From: Astropecten irregularis
Taxonomy: Eukaryota > Echinodermata > Asteroidea > Paxillosida > Astropectinidae
Assembly (NCBI GenBank): GCA_963971285.1
Contig: OZ020249.1
Location: 2,666,001 to 2,730,000, forward strand
Direction: 5' to 3'
DNA length: 64,000 bases
Made by a program: the position numbers and the translations under genes. The notes under the pieces were generated by a model. It was not told the DNA's origin. It was given only the letters and a program-made list of their open reading frames with translations, and did no database searches. Below are positions 58,320 through 64,000 of this stretch, in pieces. Within the stretch, counting starts at the first letter, position 1. Each line of letters opens with the position of its first letter.

Positions 58320-61300
58320 TTAAAATTCCAGTTGGGCATCTTCTATGTAGTCAAAACGACCACTTAGTTGAGAGACTGACCGATCTGTTGTTAACTCATC
58401 TAGCTGCAAGACAAACAAGAAGGAATTGTAAGAGTAAGAAGCCATCACATGGTCATCAACGAGTCCCTCAATATTGACCTTATAGTTTAGGTTTGATGCT
58501 TGACATTCTGTCCTAACAGGTATTATACAATTCATCATGCATCATTTTCCCTGTGGATCTTTAAAGAGGTTTGTATTCACGTTACATTGAATAAGCTTTT
58601 CTTTAGTTTTGTATCCTTGGTCAGAGGAAATGAGGTGATCCCCTCTCCATGTCTGTCCCTGTCATTTCACAGGAGTTTTAAGGCGATTCTTCATTATTAA
58701 AACAGTGTTTGGCCTCTGTGCCTTTCCTTCATAGAAAAAATGGCCTCGATGCCCATGGTTTTGTTCCCAGTGCCCTTAAAATGTCCACTTACTTGGGGCC
58801 AAAATGGCAGTGCCCTGAAATCATTGAAATTTGAGGCCTGCATTGAGTGACACTATTTCAGATTTGTTGTACAACAGTTTCACTTTATTAATAATTCACA
58901 GGCTCATCTTGCTAGCAATCTTTATATAGCATCAGGTGAGGTTCTACGGGGGTGGGGGGGGGGGGGGACCAAAATGTTGGTCTTCTAGCCCCTCCCATTT
59001 TTTTTTTCTAATTAGGCTCTTCTAGCTCCCAAAAATATTGGCTCTAGAACCGCACATGTAAAGCATGCAGTCAAATTGACTTTCCAATCCCATTCATACA
59101 AACCTGTAGCATATTTGTAACATACACTAATAGGTGTGATAGATTTGATATTTTACATGGTTCATACAGGTGAGAAGAGCAGAAGAGCAAATATATATCG
59201 AAATGTGTTTGTTTATATGAATCCTAAAGCCAATATCTGCTACTGCAACCTTGAACATAATTGCACAATGATAGAAATAACCTAATTCTTCAAGGATGAA
59301 AGTGGTGATGATCTGTCTTCAATACAAACAAGTGTATACATGTACCTTGAGTATTATATTGGTGCTGTATTTCTTACAAATATGTCGCATGTATCAAGTA
59401 TTTCTGAATCAATATACTAGTAATCCACTAGGGACTCTTCAAACACACCTATGTACCTTTTCTTGGCTACTGGCAAGGAAGTCATCATCCCCCGATATGT
59501 CAAAATCTTCTTGGATTTCTTCGCTGATATCTTCACTAATGCTGTTTCCTTCATTGCTTTTTTGACTCTTGTTGCCTGCAGTATGAGTCACACTCTGACT
59601 GTCCTGAGAACTAATGATTTAAAAAGAAGAAAACCTTACTAGAAAGAGCTCATTGGAAATTGTCCATTTGACTAAAAGCCACTCAATGTACAATAAGGAG
59701 ATGCTCAGTGGAGCTGACATTCCTTTTGAATAAAAATAGGTCACAGGAAATAGGAACACCACATTCAAACAAAAACAACAAAATCTTTCATTCGTCATGG
59801 CATCCAAGAGGCATAAGGAAAGTCATTAAATTCCACTGAGTATTCTTGTAATAGGCAATCAACACATGATAAGGAGTCAGGTTGGCGTAGCGGTTCTTTC
59901 CTCGCCTTTTACCTCTGCGGACTGGGTTCAATTCCGGCTCAGTTCACAATTGGATTGGGTTTTCAGTCCCTGCCTGATTCTGTGGGTTTTACCCAGAATA
60001 TTACTCTCAGGGGGTTTTCCTCCCACCTTTAAAACTGTATCTTCTTCTCATCATCTTTCCATAAGAGGTTTCATCAGGCTTTTCAGCTACAAAGCCTTGG
60101 GCACTTTTGAGGAATCCTTGGTGTTATTACCAGAAATAAATAATAATAATAATAAAAGAATATTAGAAACTGAATGTTACACCATCATCTGTGATTACCT
60201 ACCTTTGGAAGTCATCTTCATAATCTTCACTGGCCTCACTCTTTGATACATCAAAACTCAGCTTGTCCAGCTTAGTATCAAGAGCCTTTAAGTCTTTCCA
60301 GTCAGGACTGGAGCTTTCTGAAATGAATCAAATCAGTGAAAACATTAATACTCATGTCAGTTGTGTTGTCTCCCTACATACTGATGGGCATAATTAATTA
60401 CCCTAATTGATAGTCTTCTCCAGTGTTCAGTGTTCATTCTTTATTAGATTTAGAAGTTATGGAATAACACTATCACAAAAATCACAGGATCCTCAACGAT
60501 TGTCTGCTATACTGTGGTCATTCATTATTATACAAATAATGAATGTTTATGAGTAGAATGGTAAGAATAATTTCATGAGGTGACAGATGGAATGTTCCGT
60601 TTCACGAGGTAAAGCTGAGTCTAATGGAACAGTCCATATATCACAAATGAAATTTTTCTAAACACTCTACAAATGTGAAACATTCATTATTTGTTTTATA
60701 TCATGCCCGCGCGCGCTATAACGTGGCTGCAACCTTACACAGAATAACTCACCACAAAAGTTCTATGTGCGAATAATTTGGTGACATGTGATCAAGATCT
60801 ACCAATGATATGACTGGAATTTATGAAGGCATGGTATAAAGTGATTTAAACAACAATATTTGGTAGTTGTGTACACAAAAAATGGGAGCCAAAGATGATA
60901 ATCAATACAGCCAAATGTTTGGTATAGCTGTGTTTGTTATAGCAGCATTCCACTGTATTGACAGAGAACAAAACATGTATGAAACAGACATAGAGACACT
61001 AATTCCCTTGCTTTGTGCAGTAAAGAGACCATCAGTCTTAATTAAGTATGAGGGACTGGTTTCTGCATATATGTGCTCCTCCCATACATGCCATATAAAG
61101 TCCCACCTTTGGAGTGGTCAACATACAAAGTTCAAACAATCAATGAGGGGGAAATGTACTAGCATAAAAGATAAAACATGAATAATTATCTGTGTAACAG
61201 TGAGGACCAAACTACCTATCAAACTGTTTACTGTTAATGAGCGCCTACAGTCCATGGAATGGTCAAAAGGTCAAATAACATTAACCACAAAGGAAAGACA

Positions 61301-62689
61301 AATTGACTGGAGCGGGATTCAAACCAGGGACCCCTTGAATACTGCACTGTGCTCTTTCAACTGAGCTATCCAGCCCTATGTTGGCAGTATCCTAAACAGT
61401 AAAATATCTTTGTTCCTTTGGCAGTCAGAAGCCATGGAACAACTCAAACACTGCTTTGTCCCAAGGATCACATAAGACAAGTGCAACATAAGCAATGATG
61501 TAACCTGAGAAGCAGTATATGGGGGATCACTCAAAGAGGATGCAGTTTGCCTTTGGTCATCTTTCAATGATTTCAATTTGATATTAATATCTCTAGAATG
61601 TCTAGCAGTTTAAGCTGTTTGTAATGAAGATCAATGGAACAGAACCACTGTATACATTTTCTTGGCAGGAAAAACACAAATCATGATTTTGATTTCTTGA
61701 TTGCCTACCTCTTGGTCCAGCCTTTCCAGGCAGTGGTGGTGCCCCAGCTAAAGATCCCATACCACTCCCTGCTGTCAGAGATGGAGCACTTAGCTGCGAT
61801 GACATACCACTCTTCAAGGATTTGGAAGGTGGCGTTTTAGGAGGGGATTGATGTGCGCTCTCCTTGGCTTTTACACTGACAATGGAAGCCAAAATATCAA
61901 AGAAATAATTTAGTTTATGCGTAGCTCAACCATTTCTGATAATCTACAATAATATTTGATGAATTTAGACTGTCTGACCATTTGTTTTTATGCAAATAAT
62001 TTATTACCCTTCACCGAAGTAAATAAGCATTTCGCTATTAGTGCTTTTTAAGTGCATATTAAAAAATCATGCACTGGCACGGGTGGGATTCAAAAACCCA
62101 CACCCTCCTGCTTATTAGTGCAGATGCCATACCACTAGGCCACCAATATTAGTTGAATCCTGTCTCGGCAGGTGCAGTAAAACATTTGTTTTGACTCCCA
62201 TAATTGACTGATAAATTGATTGGGGAAGGGTGTGATGACTCAACATGACTCAACATGCAGTCATTTATTTCAGGGCAAATCTGGGAAAAATTGTACACAG
62301 GTTTGGTTTACACAAGAAATAAGAAACATGAATCTGCAGAGAGAGTTAAAAAATCTTATATTTTGGCTGGCCAAATAGCCAGTTGATTTGCAAAAACACA
62401 TTTAAAAGACACCATACCCGAAAAGCACTGTATTTGTCTTATCGTAGTTTGTAGGCTTTTGCATGCTATCAATAAAGTGAAATGTTTACCTATTAAATGT
62501 AAGAGGCTTCCTACTTGGTGCTGGTAAGTCATCAAAAAAGGAGTCTTCACTGGCATCACTTCCACCAGAGAGTGACCTCTGACGATCTTTCACATGTTTG
62601 TTTGTGTCAGTCTTTTCATTTGAAGTTGGATGACTTGGTTGTGGAGTGCTGTCTCTTTCATGAGAATTGTTATTTTGCCTGGCTGTTAT
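58320..62689 (-). CDS. CEP43: CEP43/FGFR1OP orthologue, 3' exons (partial)
   Basis: Centrosomal protein 43 (FOP), which works at centrioles, satellites and cilium bases. Exons 62689-62490, 61875-61709, 60317-60203, 59610-59457 and 58403-58320 (stop), GT-AG introns, phases 2,1,2,0; 239 residues. Family blocks, in order: ASEDSFFDDLPAPSRKP (human SFFDDPIPKPE), SGMSSQLSAPSLTAGSG and SLAGAPPLPG, DWKDLKALDTKLDKL followed by DYEDDFQ, ISEDISEEIQEDFDI, and LDELTTDRSVSQLSGRFDYI at the end, matching the vertebrate DLTVSQLSDVADYLED tail. Low-complexity, Ser- and acid-rich between blocks as in other FOP proteins. The N-terminal LisH dimerisation exons are not seen before 64000. SINE copies lie in two introns. 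Confidence comes from five ordered matches. Confidence 0.92.
58935..59056. mobile_element. hAT-like MITE related to 19021-19348
   Basis: CAGGTGAGGTTCTACGGGGG left, GGCTCTAGAACCGCACATG right, with G-run and the phrase AAAATGTTGGTCTTCTAGCCCC shared with the 19 kb element. Confidence 0.6.
59879..60150 (+). repeat. tRNA-derived SINE, family A, copy 3
   Basis: GGTTGGCGTAGCGGTTCTTTCC head, CTGGGTTCAATTCCGGCTC B-box region, body, (TAA)n tail. In a CEP43 intron, antisense to the gene. Confidence 0.85.
60318..61294. other. CEP43 intron, mostly unassigned
   Basis: Contains a pogo-like half end (GTTATAGCAGCATTCCACTGTA, about 60937-60958). No exon recognised. Confidence 0.4.
61295..61560 (-). repeat. 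tRNA-like SINE family B, copy 6
   Basis: Minus-strand head at 61302-61376 (ATTGACTGGAGCGGGATTC...CTGAGCTATCCAGCCC) plus body (GCAGTCAGAAGCCATGGAAC, GGGGGATCACTCAAAGAGGA). In a CEP43 intron. Confidence 0.7.
61990..62170 (-). repeat. tRNA-like SINE family C, copy 2
   Basis: CCCTTCACCGAAGTAAATAAGCA, then GGTGGGATTCAAAAACCCACACCCTCCTGCTTATTAGTGCAGATGCC...CTAGGCCACC. A diverged version of 29222-29480. Confidence 0.65.
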
Positions 62690-63422
62690 CTGTAGGAATG
62701 TACGTGAACAATCATAAATGCAATGCACTGATGAAATGAAAACAGTTCTTGTTTCTTCATTAGATGTTTGAACCTGAAGTGTACAACCTCCCTACTTGAA
62801 AGATCCACTCTCAAAAACATCCTACATGTTCCAAGGAGCCGGGGGTGGAGGTAACCAAACAAGGATTGTTTCCAGGGTTTCATCTACCTACAACCGAATT
62901 CATGAAACATGCGATGTGTTTGGGGCACCAACAGTAAACTCTTTCTGTAAACAGACTTATAGAAGTATAATTTCCTAGATCTGAAATGTATTTATTGGTT
63001 TATTTGGTTGTTAGTAAAATGTTGGTTGTTTGTTGGATTATATTGCAGGTTTTTTTTTCTAAACTTTTGTAAATTATCAATGTATTTATATTCAGTATAT
63101 TTTTCATGATGCCTGTAATTGGCAGATACCCTCTACATATACATGTTGATATGTATAAATGCTAGTTTGCTTATCAGATATTAAAGAGAGTTCCCTATTA
63201 AAGAGGGTTGCTATGGGATAATATAATAGTATATCTGACATCAGGATGTTATTTTGTGTTGTGTATTGCATCACAGTCAAGCATACTGTGTGTTATATGA
63301 TACCTTTTATTCAATCACAATATGAATCAATCATGCATAATGAAATATTATATCCATACATTCTACATGAATGCAAGAACACCTAATATGTGTACACATA
63401 CTACATACTGTTTATATCTTAC
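62690..63422. other. Intron or intergenic, unassigned
   Basis: AT-rich. The minus-strand frame 62686-62883 merely extends CEP43 exon sequence into intron and shows no family resemblance. Confidence 0.4.
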
Positions 63423-63568
63423 TGGTTTTAAGTTGATGCTTTGTTTCATAGAATCACTGAGTCTCCGGTGAGAATGGGGAATGATGTCTGCAACATCACC
63501 AGAGACAACAGAACGGCAGACTACAAACAAACGCTGATACATGCTCAGAAACTCATCAAAGTCAATAC
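63423..63568 (-). CDS. EF-hand-like exon, gene uncertain
   Basis: A minus-strand exon of 146 nt (2 nt + 48 codons), bounded by a good acceptor (GATATTTGCAG|GT) and donor (AAACCA|GTAAGA). It reads [G]IDFDEFLSMYQRLFVVCRSV and then VSGDVADIIPHSHRR. The GIDFDEFL start is the last part of an EF-hand calcium loop and its exiting helix. It ends in phase 0, the phase at which the next exon leftwards (62689, CEP43) begins. Known vertebrate CEP43 has no EF-hand, so this may be the end of a neighbouring gene or an extra domain. I do not recognise the specific protein. Confidence 0.5.
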
Positions 63569-64000
63569 CTGCAAATATCAGGGTATCAAATCATCATTTT
63601 ACAAAAATGAAAAAAAGAGAGGAATATTTATGACTGGATGTAGAGAAGTGGCCTTAATTGTACATGATAGAGTATGTTTAAATAAAAATGCAGACATTCT
63701 GGAATAATGTGATCACTGATAATTAACATGAATCAGGAGTAGCCCTTTCTCAAACTTCTCACTGTAGGATCTCTGGATGATCTAGGAGTCAAACAGAATA
63801 ACCTCCCGCTACGCCTGGGTAGCGGAAGTAGGAATACTTCAATTTTTCCTCCAAGATTAAGCCACAACAAATTATGCCATCGCCCCATGGTTCATTAACC
63901 CTGCTTGCTATCTACATGTAGGTTAAGGACAGAAATCTCAGGATTAACTAAAGAACCCTGAGGATAGTATTGCAGTGGGAATTCAAGCTGGGCTATGATC
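63569..64000. other. Right edge, unassigned
   Basis: No exon or repeat supported. Upstream exons of the minus-strand gene are expected beyond 64000. Confidence 0.4.

Overview
This is a eukaryotic nuclear window. It holds spliced genes with GT-AG introns of 0.2 to 5.4 kb, AATAAA polyadenylation signals and dense transposon-derived sequence. The gene content (JAGN1, IRAK1BP1, CEP43 and PYROXD1 orthologues), the AT-rich composition, the frequent TACATGTA and TAGGCCTA words, and the tRNA-derived SINEs and DIRS relic suggest a marine invertebrate, probably a deuterostome such as an echinoderm. The species assignment is inference and was not tested by any search.

Layout. 1-1415: broken DIRS-type tyrosine-recombinase retroelement. 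2359-4972 (+): 3' exons of PYROXD1; the first exons lie left of the window. 5000-12250: repeats only, including two inverted copies of a 0.9-1.0 kb TIR element, LINE relics and GAGTCC-rich repeats. 12256-18615 (-): IRAK1BP1, three exons; its 5.4 kb first intron carries a complete 3.55 kb TIR element with a perfect 9-bp target duplication and 16-bp minisatellite arrays. 22429-27639 (-): JAGN1, two exons, with a 4.7 kb intron containing a foldback element and a MITE. 28-31.5 kb: SINEs and MITEs, one inserted inside another. 32.78-34.49 kb: about 31 copies of a 55-bp minisatellite. 36859-47289 (-): a seven-coding-exon gene for a 518-aa membrane-anchored protein that joins an FkbM-type methyltransferase domain to a NodB-like polysaccharide-deacetylase domain lacking its catalytic residues. 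48-58 kb: repeats, a locally duplicated block and a mariner-type transposase relic. 58320-62689 (-): C-terminal exons of CEP43/FGFR1OP. 63423-63568 (-): an EF-hand-like exon that is phase-compatible with CEP43.

The recognised genes work independently: ER membrane organisation (JAGN1), IRAK/NF-kB signalling (IRAK1BP1), a flavin oxidoreductase (PYROXD1) and centriole/cilium biology (CEP43). There is no operon-like unit. The most unusual items are the methyltransferase/pseudo-deacetylase fusion and the TIR element with 16-bp arrays. Gene models come from splice sites and phase by eye; each internal junction reported for the main genes keeps the reading frame.
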